Source: Anoplolepis gracilipes (lineage: Eukaryota > Arthropoda > Insecta > Hymenoptera > Formicidae). From it: a stretch of DNA of 64,000 nt. Positions 12,011 through 21,690 of this stretch are shown piece after piece (within the stretch, counting starts at the first letter, position 1; the number at the start of each line of letters is the position of its first letter). The stretch covers positions 14,027,001 through 14,091,000 of the forward strand of contig NC_132972.1 of NCBI RefSeq assembly GCF_047496725.1, written 5' to 3'. A program made the translations under genes and the position numbers. The notes beneath the pieces were generated by a model. It was given only the letters and a program-made list of their open reading frames with translations. It had not been told where the DNA came from and did not search any database.

Positions 12011-12440
12011 GGTTCCTTACCTCCAAATGGATGAATCGTTTTATTATTGAACGAGAGGATCAGAAAAAGAGATATTTACATTTTATATGACTATTCGATG
12101 AATATTTTAAAAGCGCATAATTATTCTTGATTTCATATTTTAAATTGTTACAATATTACTTTTATTTTTCTATGAATTTGTGTGTGTAATAAGATTAAAT
12201 CCTATACTGTAATATATTAATCCATTTCTTCTGTTCAACGAAAAAAAAAAAAAAAAAAAAAAGATACTATTAATACATTTTAAAATATGATTAATTACAA
12301 GGTTTATAAAAATATTTATTAAATAATTATTATATATATTACTTATTGCAGTCACGTTTTTACTGAATATCTACTGTTTCAGTCGTTAATTATTTACAAT
12401 ATGACTTTTGTTTTTCGATAGGATTCAGAGGATTTTCTTG
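12011..12440. other. AT-rich spacer with 22-bp poly-A
   Basis: AT-rich; contains a poly-A run at 12241-12262. The poly-A is not preceded by retroposed-looking sequence. No gene seen. Confidence 0.6.
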
Positions 12441-12790
12441 CATATATGTAATACCATTAATGCAAACCTCTGTGGATACGCACTCGCGAGAGAACGCGCG
12501 CGCATATACAAAAAGAGTCATGCCGCGAAATAATCCCCTATGCCGGCTTATTGATCAGATCACAAGTCGTTGGAACACGCTATCCAATTCCGACCACCAC
12601 ACCCACCGCCCTTCAGGAACGAGGCATTTTTATTCGTGCAGTCTCACCCTCATCGCTCCTTCCATCTCGCCTCACCTCGTCGCACCACCCTCCCCCATGT
12701 CACCCTTCGCGGGGACATCGGGGTAGTAAAGTCGCGAGAGCGCCATTTTTTATTTCACTTACGTCGAGAAATAGTAGTACGTGGAATCAT
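12441..12790. promoter_or_regulatory. CpG-richer island
   Basis: About 350 bp of CpG- and CA-rich sequence. Three overlapping plus-strand frames (80-88 codons) in different phases show that stops are simply rare here. No domain or splice signals support a gene. Confidence 0.2.
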
Positions 12791-12897
12791 TAATAACAAC
12801 GTTGATTCTTATGAGGATTAAAAAGAAAGAAAAAGAAAGAGGAGCATATTTATTCAATGTCGCTGCAATCATTTTCCTAGTAAATGTCAGGAGAAAT

Positions 12898-12963
<66 letters not shown>

Positions 12964-13149
12964 GATTTCTGAAAGATTAAGAATCACGTGGCGATGCAAT
13001 AAGTTTAATAGAGATTAACTGTAAATTATGATTATATGTATCTGATTCAACACACTTACATATTATTCAATTTCGTCCATTATAAAAATAAAACCAAGAT
13101 GAATTTTAAAAGAAACAATAATACTCGATCAAATAAATGTAAATCTGAC

Positions 13150-13185
<36 letters not shown>

Positions 13186-13490
13186 GTCAATTCTTTTTCT
13201 AATTGTATGTATATAATTGTAGTTAAATAATGTGCAAAATTTTGTATATATAAAAAAGTAATATTTATATGTTCATATTTCATAATTTATATTTATATTA
13301 ACATACTAAAAACATGAATTTTACTAGTGAAAAAAATAATAGAATAAGTCTATATTTTTATTTTTAGTATTATGTTAAAATTTCGCGAATCCATGATTTT
13401 TTTGCGAGATCAATTGCAAAAATATCTGACATTTTGTTATGTATATTACAGTATATATATATATATGTATATATATGTACGTATATCTTT
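12791..13490. other. AT-rich stretch with three TA microsatellites
   Basis: TA runs at about 12899-12960, 13153-13183 and 13451-13478 in AT-rich sequence. Short frames running through the repeats give poly-(Y/I) translations and are artefacts. Confidence 0.7.
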
Positions 13491-13920
13491 TTCATGCTTT
13501 TCTCTCCTTCCATTTATTCAAGTAAGTCTCGGTCCTCGCTTGAGGATGGATTCCGCTACTGCTGCATCGAAGAAAGAGGACTTTCGGTGTTTCGTTAAAA
13601 GGAAGAAGCTGAAACGAGAAACGAAGGAGGACGGAGAGTGGCTAGTGGGGGCTGGTTAAATAAGGAACAGAAATAAATAGGAAGGGAAGAAAAGAGCTCG
13701 TTAGGGGGTCTCCGCGAGTTTCCGAGTACCCAACTACCTAACCAAACCACTCTTCTCTTTTCCGTCTCGCTCTCCTCTTTTCTACTTCCTCCTTCTTCTG
13801 ATTCGTCTCTATTCGTTTCATGTACGTACTGCGCCATGCTTTTCTGCATCGCGACTTTCCGATATATCGTATATGTCTGCTTGCTCACGGTAGAATTGAT
13901 TAAAGCAATCGCGGAATATG
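13491..13920. promoter_or_regulatory. Island with purine-rich left and pyrimidine-rich right half
   Basis: A GTAAGT string at about 13530-13535 follows a pyrimidine-rich tract, so it could be read as donor or as exon; neither reading yields a closed exon. The plus-strand frame ends in a lysine/glutamate-rich stretch (13546-13659) without a domain. Possible regulatory DNA. Confidence 0.18.
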
Positions 13921-14420
13921 ATGATAGATTAATCTATGCTCTTTCATTATGTAGAATAAATTACAAGTCTGATATTTCTTTGAATTATAGACATTGAGTA
14001 TATAAGCTAGTCAATATTGAGACTTTAATTATTAAATTATAACTATTAAAAGCACACAATAATTACGTATCAGAAACATAAATAGACAACAAAAATTTAT
14101 TTTATGATTTATAATAAGATGATTTAATAAGATTTTATATTATATAATTTTATACATTTAATAAGATTTTATAATTCAATATTTAGTTATTTTTAATTTA
14201 ATTTATTTTAATTTTATTTTTTAAGTTATATGTTAAAAATATTTTATTGTTATATTTTTATACAAAACTACACTTCAATAAATTATACACTACAATTTTT
14301 ATATAAAATAACCCTTCTTCTTATAATATTTATAAATAATAAAAAAAAGGAGAAGCTTATAGTGATATAACTAATTTGTTCAAATAAATGTCAACAGTGT
14401 ATATATAGCCATTGACACTA
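13921..14420. other. AT-rich spacer, nothing seen
   Basis: AT-rich sequence without open frames, splice-site pairs or named repeats. Confidence 0.6.
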
Positions 14421-15050
14421 TATCAAAAAGGTAAGTAGACCGCTATTGGAAGCAAAACCTTTTTCGTAGCGTGTTTCCTTTCTTTTCAGAAGAACTGCGT
14501 CAAACTCGCGACACAGTAATCGCTACTGGCTATATCAAATATTAACGGGTTAATTTCTCGCAAGATAGTCAGTCCATCCTGTGACTAAAGAGCGGCCAAC
14601 CCTTTCATCAAGGAAGGAAGGAAGGAAGGAAGGAAGGAAGCAAGATCGTCGCTCCCGATGAAGGGTCGACTAGATTCCGTCGAGGGCTTTCGCTGGCGAG
14701 TTTAACGGGGTTTTGTTGGTCGCGCTGGTCTCCGGTTCGGGCCAAGCAGATGGAAGAGGATGAAGACTAGGAGAAGGAAGAGGAGACATTTTAGCGAGTT
14801 ACGAGCAATTGCCCACTGCCATTCTGCGCCATCGCTTCGTTCTTTAACCGGCCCTCTCTGTGCCCATCATTGGAACCCCTTTCTACCTTCTTGCACGAAG
14901 GGTAAAAGCTTGATAGGAGCCAGGAAAATTGCGTGATTAACCAAAACCGTCTCCCAGGCTCATCAACACGCTTCTGCGACTGTGAGAATCGGCCTATCTC
15001 CAAACTGTGTGGCCGTTCCAAAAGAGATTATGGAAGAAAAAAAAGAGATC
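14421..15050. promoter_or_regulatory. GC-richer island with an AAGG microsatellite
   Basis: Begins with a GGTAAGTAG donor-like string at about 14430 that lacks a convincing exon. Contains (AAGG)n at about 14610-14641. The 76-codon minus-strand frame 14791-15021 has a mixed, non-repetitive translation but no domain and no splice support. Confidence 0.22.
14610..14641. repeat. AAGG tetranucleotide microsatellite
   Basis: About 7-8 uninterrupted copies of the unit AAGG. Confidence 0.85.
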
Positions 15051-15834
15051 TTTTCCGATACATCTTTTTTTCTATCCACGCTCTCCAAAAAAGTTGAAGT
15101 TTATCAGCTATGTTCGTAAAATTATACAATCGTCATTGGTGAATCGTGCTCTTAGTTTTATTGTTCTTCATTTTATTTACCGATATAACTTACAATTAGA
15201 TAAACCACCAAGGATTGTTAATTTGGAATTAAGAAATTAGATTATTTTAATCATAAAAATGCCGGTGCAAAAAACAACACAGTTCATTAGTTAACATGAT
15301 AAGTGTATAGAATATTTTAAACATTTCGCATATTTTTTTTCGGTTATTTAAAGTTTTCAATGGTTGTAGATAGTTAATTAAAAAAATTATTGCAAATTAA
15401 ATACCGCTAAAAAAATTGACAGAAATATGATGTATTTCATTGTTTGAATAAAAATCACAAGAAAACAATACAAAAAGTATTTTTTTGTACAAAACAAGTA
15501 CATTTTATTTGAGATTTTATTTTAATCCGGAAATAATTAAAAAACGAGAGATCGATTGCATTCGTTTTTCCTTTTCTTCCCTCTTTCTACTTAAATCTGG
15601 GGATCAAATTATCTGGCAGTCGCAAAATTACGAGTAGAATCAGCGTAAACAGCAAAACGATAGATGAAGCTTAATATAGATAATCTGTTTAATTGGCTCA
15701 ATTAAAGGTGTCCGGGCAAATATAGACGAATAGCGAATTTCTTGTTTTCTTGTGTTTAGAAACGAGAAGTTTCTTTTATATTGTTTTTTTAATATTTTAT
15801 AATTTTATATACTTTTTAAATTTTTATTTTTTTA
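15051..15834. other. AT-rich flank of an inverted-repeat element
   Basis: AT-rich with one slightly GC-richer patch (15540-15720). No gene seen; the minus-strand first exon at 16813-16940 would be transcribed toward here, but no second minus-strand exon could be identified. Confidence 0.5.
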
Positions 15835-16325
15835 TTAAATAAATGTGGTTATGGGAATAAACGATTAAAATGATAAACGAAAATAGGAATTATATCAGGA
15901 CAGTATAATTAATTTTCATGTCAGCGAAATAAAGTTATCTATTTTAATGCAGTGTCTACAGTATATGTCTACATACGTCTATGTATTCAACACTTTTACG
16001 AGATTTAATAAAAGTTGAAGCAGAATCTCTAATGAAATCCGCTTTGCATTTTTAGCCACTACGAAATGGAAAAATTTTTAGAGAAATGTTATTGTAAAAA
16101 ATATTCAATAAATAATGTGTATTTTTTTTATTTAAAGTAAGAGGAAAAACCAATATATTTTAAAAAATATTAAAATGATAAGTAGATATATATTCCATAT
16201 AAATAAGTTATGCTCACACATTACGTATGGTATATATGTGAGAGACAGCAAAAAAAAAACTGCAAATGTAAAAGAAATAAAGAAAATTGTTTTTCTTTGT
16301 TTTAACCATTTTTTACATAAATGCG

Positions 16326-16407
<82 letters not shown>

Positions 16408-16494
16408 ATATTTATTTATTATTTTTTTTCCTGATATAATTCCTATTTTCATTTATCATTTTAATCGTTTATTTCCATAACTACATTTATTTAA
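15835..16494. mobile_element. Candidate MITE-like element with 65-bp inverted ends
   Basis: The segment 15835-15899 and the reverse complement of 16430-16494 align over 65 bp without gaps, with three mismatches (all transitions). Both arms begin at TTAA, the target-site type used by piggyBac-class transposons. The ~530-bp interior has no transposase frame and contains a long CA/TA microsatellite. The inner boundary of similarity is sharp (ending CAGG), while the outer flanks stay vaguely alike in T-rich DNA, so the true ends are uncertain. The TIRs do not start with CCC as canonical piggyBac ends do. A local inverted duplication is the alternative. Confidence 0.45.
16329..16409. repeat. CA then TA compound microsatellite
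   Basis: About 29 CA units (16329-16386) pass directly into a TA run (to about 16409), inside the inverted-repeat element. Confidence 0.9.
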
Positions 16495-16806
16495 CAAAAA
16501 AATTATTTATAATTTTATTTTATTTATTTTATTATACTTTTAAATTTTTATATAATTTTATATAAAAATTGTGATTTTACTGTAGATATAAATTTAAAAA
16601 AAAATTTAATAATTAAAATCGTAATCCTTACATAAATAATCTAAATTCTTATTAATTTTAAATAATGTTGAAATATATACACATTTTTTAAGTATTAAGT
16701 ATTTTGAAATAAAATCTATATAATATTTTATATGCCCATTTTATACTACAGTAGAAAGTAAACAAACTAATTTCGCAAGTAACAAATAATCAATAATTTA
16801 TTAATG
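16495..16806. other. AT-rich DNA just downstream of the minus-strand donor
   Basis: AT-rich. If the minus-strand first exon is real, this is the beginning of its first intron. No acceptor was found here. Confidence 0.5.
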
Positions 16807-16812
16807 ACTTAC

Positions 16813-16940
16813 CTCACGGTTGTTTCGCCGTCGTCCGATGTCTCTCCGAGTCTCCTTCTTTCTCCTTCTCTCTCGTCCTCTATTACTTCTTCATGACTCA
16901 AACGCAACTCGCTGAAATACGAGGTAAATGCTCGCACACT
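16813..16940 (-). other. Candidate 5' UTR first exon, minus strand
   Basis: On the minus strand the exon would start near 16940 at an initiator-like TTAGTGTG and end at 16813, before a consensus donor (GAG then GTAAGT; ACTTAC at 16807-16812 on the plus strand). The case rests on homology: its reverse complement aligns with the plus-strand exon 19416-19544, with shared blocks such as ACTCGGAGAGACATCGGACG against GCTCGGGGAGGCATCGGGCG, and the two donors fall at the same aligned place. It has only a three-codon ORF, so it is read as untranslated leader. The gene it belongs to is not identified. Confidence 0.5.
16883..16894 (-). other. Tiny upstream ORF (M-K-K-stop)
   Basis: ATGAAGAAGTAA on the minus strand within the candidate leader. 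The aligned plus-strand leader has ATGAAATAG at the corresponding site (19469-19477). A minimal uORF kept in both copies could modulate translation of a downstream start; that role is inferred. Confidence 0.35.
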
Positions 16941-16971
16941 AACTAATCAGCAGAATACCACGATCGCGGCA

Positions 16972-16988
16972 CTTTGTACGGCACTCCC
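16972..16988 (-). promoter_or_regulatory. TATA-like core promoter block, minus strand
   Basis: The minus strand reads GGGAGTGCCGTACAAAG. The plus-strand promoter has the same string with TATAAAG (19379-19395), so the TATA box is here in the weaker form TACAAAG. It lies 38 bp upstream of the aligned initiator, 34 bp from an alternative TTAG just upstream. Confidence 0.45.
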
Positions 16989-17267
16989 GTTAATCGCGAC
17001 GAACATTTTGTTATGTATATTTGAGGAGAAAACAATGCGAATGCTGATAACATTCATACGAGGCTCGATTCTCACTCACATTCGAAAATTGCGTGGCGAT
17101 ATCTACACGCCACACTCGCCGCGGCTTCTATTTGCTAGCAGATAATATATGCCCGAATTTCAGGATATACTTTTTGCTATTATTCCGTACTCTCCATTCG
17201 AAAATGTAGGCAAGTTATATTTAAATTGGTAAGAAACTGAGAACGCGAAATGTAAGATATTGGAAAT
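16989..17267. promoter_or_regulatory. Upstream region of the minus-strand promoter
   Basis: Mixed composition. The block 17033-17063 (minus-strand reading CCTCGTATGAATGTTATCAG then CATTCGCATTG) matches the plus-strand promoter block 19301-19329 (CCTCGTAATATTAACAG then TTTTCGCATTG). The homology between the two arms therefore continues well upstream of the TATA region. Confidence 0.4.
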
Positions 17268-17726
17268 TCATTAATGAAATAATTATCATCATAAAAATCG
17301 AAGCGAGATAAATCAATAATTCGTAATTCCTTATCGAGGACCTACGAGTCGTTAATAGTAATCATTCTCATGTATTGTATCTATCGGCTAAATATAACAA
17401 TCTGTTGGCAGAAGAGAATGATCATTTTAGTACTTGTCGCGATCGTAGTTTAAGAGCTAATATAATACGTATGTGGAACGGATCGCGTTACTACACCTGC
17501 CCGCTCGACTTTCGACGCGTGAATGTCACATCAACAATAGCGCGCAGAACGTCGAATACCACAGCGTGACGTCACAATGTTTATTACCACTACACAAAAC
17601 ATATAACGCGCTACTAAATAAAATGTACACGAAATATTCTGTTCCATGTTTATTGCAAATTACCAAATAATGTATCTCACGATCCTTCGTTACTTTAATC
17701 ATTCGATTTTACGACACGTGTATTCT
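17268..17726. repeat. Direct repeat unit A (upstream promoter module)
   Basis: Repeats as unit B starting 460 bp further right. The outer ~200 bp differs at about 25-30 positions by eye, but 17505-17623 is identical to unit B over 119 bp. The identical block contains GTGACGTCAC (17566-17575), GCGCGC, and a mixed AT/GC tail ending CTACTAAATAAAA. A degenerate inverted copy sits at about 18730-18890. Short frames here (17375-17569, 17473-17670) are repeated in unit B merely because the DNA is duplicated. Confidence 0.85.
17566..17575. promoter_or_regulatory. CRE palindrome, copy A
   Basis: GTGACGTCAC contains the full cAMP-response element TGACGTCA bound by CREB/ATF-type bZIP proteins. It lies in the invariant block of the duplicated unit. 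Confidence 0.55.
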
Positions 17727-17727
17727 A

Positions 17728-18169
17728 TCATTAATGAAATAATTATCATTATAAAAATCGAAGCAAGATAAATAAAAAATTCGTAATTCTTTATCGACAG
17801 ACTTACGAGTCGTTAATAGTGATCATTCTCACGTGTTGTATCTAACCGTTAATTGTAACAATCTGTTAGCAATAGAAAATGATTATTTCCGTACTTATCG
17901 CGATCGTAATTCAAGAGATAATACGTATGTGGAACGGATCGCGTTACTACTTACCCGTTCGACTTTCGACGCGTGAATGTCACATCAACAATAGCGCGCA
18001 GAACGTCGAATACCACAGCGTGACGTCACAATGTTTATTACCACTACACAAAACATATAACGCGCTACTAAATAAAACGTACATGAAATATTCTGTCTCA
18101 CGTTTATTCTAAATTACCAAATAATGTGTCGAGCGTTACTTCATTCGATTTTACAATTTGTGTTTTATA
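17728..18169. repeat. Direct repeat unit B (upstream promoter module)
   Basis: Second direct copy of unit A. The block 17959-18077 is identical to 17505-17623; flanks on both sides have diverged. The contrast argues for constraint on the block or for gene conversion limited to it. The right boundary fades after CATTCGATTTTAC (18142-18154). Confidence 0.85.
18020..18029. promoter_or_regulatory. CRE palindrome, copy B
   Basis: Same GTGACGTCAC palindrome as in unit A, inside the identical 119-bp block. Confidence 0.55.
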
Positions 18170-18729
18170 TTCGTAATTGCTTTCTCAATTAGAAAATGAT
18201 TAGAAAACTACATCTAAATCGGCAGAAAAATTCAAAGTGCTAAAATATATTCGAATTCAAACATATTTGAAAATTAATTATCGTCTGTGTGAATATCGCA
18301 ATAAAATAATAATTTATATTTATATAATTATGGCGCGCATTAATTATCTCCCGCAATGAACGATTCGTAGGCATACCAGCAGTTATTTATCAAAGCAATT
18401 ACATACTCTTCTAGTAATATATTCGTACAGTAGAAATCTAAACGATAAAAATTATAAATTATTGCATTTGATTAATATTTGCGCGGGAACGATAATTATT
18501 TCCATAAATATACTTTGACTTAAATATACAATTTCATTTTGCGCTTTGAATTTTTTGATGATTTGAATGTAATTTAAATAAAATTTAAACAAACGTCGTG
18601 AGGCATAAACTATTTATTAATTGAAATTTAAAATTCAAGAAAGAGACACTAAGTATTTCGTACTTCGTAGGACGTTAAATATTTTGTTACGATAAAGTGC
18701 TGTAGGAAGTTTGGTGCTATTTGTAACGT
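18170..18729. other. AT-rich centre between the two promoter arms
   Basis: Mostly AT-rich spacer, presumably the axis of the inverted duplication. No gene seen. Confidence 0.5.
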
Positions 18730-18890
18730 ATGTTTTTAACGCGCGCTATTGTTTACGCACGGTCGCTTCGTCGTCATTCGCTCGGCGAGAGTCGAACGGA
18801 ACAGGCAGCAACGCGAGGCGCTCCTGTATATCATTATATTATCTCCCGAATTACGATCGCGCAAGAGGTATACTAATTAGAATATCAAAC
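18730..18890. repeat. Degenerate inverted copy C of the promoter module
   Basis: The plus strand here resembles the reverse complement of units A/B in the same order: GCGCGCTATTGTT (exact 13-mer), AGTCGAACGG..CAGG..AACGCGA, ATTATATTATCTC, then TTACGATCGCG..CAAG. It has lost the CRE. It lies about 530 bp upstream of the plus-strand TATA box, as unit A lies about 490 bp upstream of the minus-strand one. TCATTC at 18774-18779 also fits the insect initiator consensus. Confidence 0.5.
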
Positions 18891-19378
18891 GCAATCGTGC
18901 GCTTAGTAATCTATTAATCTGTGCGATTAAGTTATTCCCACTATTATTAGATTTTGATAAGTCATTAATTCCATTCATATAGTATCACAAGATGTAACAG
19001 ATAAAATTGATTTATATTATTTTCGATTTGTTCAATCAACAAAACGTACGTGAGTAAAGAACAGATCAATTACGCGTTCATAGTAAATCGTGTTTAACCC
19101 CTACTTATTTATCGCAAGTGTGTTTTGAAATTCACTGGCAATAACATGTACATACACCATGGTGTATGTCGGTATCGTCATCTTTGTTTAATATTCGGTG
19201 AATAATAAAAAAGATATGTTGGCAGTACTGACAGTGAATTTTAGAACGTAGCTTGCATAATGAAATTGCCGCGTAACTTCGAAGCATCGAGTGTTTTATA
19301 ACCTCGTAATATTAACAGTTTTCGCATTGCCTTTCCGTCACAATACATACGTATAAATTGCGCGTTGTGATTAAGGTC
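18891..19378. promoter_or_regulatory. Upstream region of the plus-strand promoter
   Basis: Mixed AT/GC sequence with the 20-bp palindrome at 19150-19169 and the block 19301-19329 that matches the minus-strand arm at 17033-17063. A GTGAGT string near 19050 has no exon attached. Confidence 0.35.
19150..19169. promoter_or_regulatory. Perfect 20-bp palindrome
   Basis: ACATACACCATGGTGTATGT equals its own reverse complement. It is GC-mixed, so much less likely by chance than an AT palindrome, and lies about 240 bp upstream of the plus-strand TATA box. It could be a binding site for a dimeric factor; none is identified. No counterpart was seen in the minus-strand arm. Confidence 0.5.
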
Positions 19379-19395
19379 GGGAGTGCCGTATAAAG
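19379..19395 (+). promoter_or_regulatory. TATA core promoter block, plus strand
   Basis: GGGAGTGCCGTATAAAG, with the TATA box at 19389-19395 and an initiator-like TTAGTGTG centred on 19416, 27 bp downstream. The same 17-mer with one change occurs on the minus strand at 16972-16988, which supports a shared functional core promoter. Confidence 0.5.
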
Positions 19396-19415
19396 TTAAT
19401 CGTATTTTATTAATT

Positions 19416-19544
19416 AGTGTGCGCGCGATCGCAATTAACTGTTTTCGCGAGTGAGTGTTGTGTCATACATGAAATAGCAAAGGACGAACAAGAGAGGAGG
19501 AGGAGGCTCGGGGAGGCATCGGGCGACGGCGCAGCAACTGCGGA
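19416..19544 (+). other. Candidate 5' UTR first exon, plus strand
   Basis: Starts at the initiator-like site and ends before a GTAAGC donor at 19545. Predicted length 129 bp, against 128 bp for its inverted homologue at 16813-16940. The purine-rich 3' half (GAGGAGGAGGCTCGGG...) aligns with the minus-strand exon through to the donor. A GTGAGT at 19451 is a possible alternative donor. Only a two-codon ORF (19469-19477) is present, so it is leader sequence. The gene is not identified. Confidence 0.5.
19469..19477 (+). other. Tiny upstream ORF (M-K-stop)
   Basis: ATGAAATAG in the candidate leader, at the place aligned with ATGAAGAAGTAA in the minus-strand leader. Confidence 0.35.
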
Positions 19545-19717
19545 GTAAGCAATTTATACCTCATTTAATTTATTATTTGTTATAAAATTAATTTCTTAAT
19601 TGTCTTCGCGTGATGTAATAAGCCATATTACGTTATTATAGAATATAATACAGACAATATTTTAAATTTTATATTTCAAAATATATACTTTAAATTAATA
19701 AAATATCTAAAAAATAA

Positions 19718-19761
<44 letters not shown>

Positions 19762-20045
19762 AGAAAAATAAATAAGTACAGTAAATTTTTATAAAATATA
19801 AATAAAAATTTAATCCTCCTTCTTATATAAAAATAATCAAAAAAAAAATTATTTATCTTAAATATGTGAAAATATTTTATAAATGTATATTTATTATATA
19901 TTTTTATATAAGACAAAGAATTCGATTTTTATTTATATTTTATAAAAATTTACTTCTAAAGAAATTCCACTGTATTTATTATTTTTTCTTGAAATAGTAA
20001 TTATTTGGAATATTGCTTCAACTATAATCTAAATATTTGTTTCAG
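19545..20045 (+). other. Candidate first intron (501 bp)
   Basis: Runs from the GTAAGC donor to a TTTGTTTCAG acceptor. AT-rich as expected for an insect intron, with a TA microsatellite at about 19723-19760. Confidence 0.4.
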
Positions 20046-20089
20046 ATCAACATCAACAACTCTGCCATTGTACATAGCTGTCTCGAATC
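20046..20089 (+). other. Candidate second leader exon, 44 bp
   Basis: Preceded by a good acceptor (ATTTGTTTCAG) and followed by a strong GTGAGT donor at 20090. GC content is clearly above the AT-rich flanks. It has no ATG; two of three frames are open, so translation could pass through it only from an upstream start, which the first exon lacks. It therefore looks like a second untranslated exon. No homologous exon was found on the minus-strand side. Confidence 0.45.
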
Positions 20090-21690
20090 GTGAGTTTTAT
20101 TTTCAAAATAAAAAATAATGCAAATTTTATATAAAAAATGTATATGCAGTATAAAAATTGTATATGTATATATGTATATATAGAGTAAAAATTTAATTTA
20201 TACGATTATAACAAAAATACAACTATGATAACACTTAGTAAGACTCCTTACAATAGAACAGAAATAATGTACTTGTTAGAATCGCAGTTTAAAAAGGCTT
20301 GTAGTCTGAAATTATCACTTATGTGTGCATTATATAATTAAAAATTCCTGGCAATTTTTTCCGCGTTTTGCATTCAAAATATATACAGGTTATAACACTA
20401 ATTATTTATTACTAATATAAATTTATTAAGAGTGTTAGAATATATAAGAGAGAGAGAGAGAGAGAGAGAATTCTATTCAACCCGAATACTCGAACACAAA
20501 TATTAAAAATTCATGATCAGTGTCTTTATTTCATGCAAAAATATCTATTAAAGAATTTCATTTTATATTATATTATATATTATAAGAATTTCATTATATA
20601 TTTAAAAAGTATCAAATTATTTAATTAAACATACATTTACATATGTATATTTTTTTTATATGATTTTATTTTTAACTTTGTATAAAAAAATTGGTTTCGT
20701 ATAAATTATTTATATAAATTATTAAAGATGATATAACGTAAGCGATGAAAATATTTTATATATATAAAAAAAAGAAAAATAAAGAATAGCAAAAATATAC
20801 TGAATTAAGGAGAATTTAGCTGTTTTAATGAACGCAAACTCAAATTTTAGTAATTTTTTTTTAAGATATAATCGCTGACTTTCCGTAATAATTAATAATA
20901 AAAATAGTAATTTATGCAAGTTTAATATCAGCAAAATTGAAATGTTTGTTCCAAATTTCAACAAATTTATTAGCCTTCAATGTTATAGCTTTTTAATAAA
21001 ATAAAAGTATAAGTATAATTTTACAACTGTAATATATAAAGTAAAAAATTTTACATATTTAGCATTTGTAAAATACAAATATACTTTTCTATGTAATAGT
21101 CGAGTAATATAATCCTACGCGAGTACATTAATCAGAAGGTACTGTGGGATATCTTACTTTATGGTAGGCCATCCTAATTGTCCCTCGAGAGTCATGGTGT
21201 ACATAGGCTAAGTTTTTTTTAGATTCATCTCTTTTGTGTACACAAAATTATATTCTGATATGTCACTGAGGAGTGAACGGCAATATCAAATTTCGTTGAG
21301 AGGTAGGATATTACCACAGATGAAAGTATTATTCAAGATTTTTATTTTTGGATAATACAATAATTTTTCTTTTTCATGAGGATTTTTATTAATGAATAAT
21401 AAAATAATATTTTTATCAATCAAATCAAAATCTTTTTATCAAATCAATTCATTTTATATTAAATATGTATATACATTTATACATCCATTCATCAATATTT
21501 AACACTTATTTTAATAAAATTATTATTATTAAATAATTATATTATTATAATATATTATAATCAATAATTATTATTAATAATTATTATTAATAATAAATTT
21601 TGTTAATAATATATTTAACATAATATTTATTGCGTATTTATTCTCCGTTATTTAAAAATATTGAAAATTAAAATTTCTCTTGATTTGCTT
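20090..21690. other. AT-rich stretch, probable start of a long intron
   Basis: Mostly AT-rich with an (AG)n tract at 20447-20469. A small mixed-composition patch at 21110-21310 (with CTCGAGAGTCATGGTG and TGTGTACACA) could be an old repeat fragment, but no family is recognised. No further exon was found. Confidence 0.5.

Noticed and set aside
16175..16408. 77-codon plus-strand frame
   Set aside because: Its C-terminal third is a translated CA/TA microsatellite.
17268..18169. CRISPR-like or protein-coding tandem array
   Set aside because: Only two long units with no short regular spacers. The frames repeated in both units follow from duplicated DNA and hold no domain.
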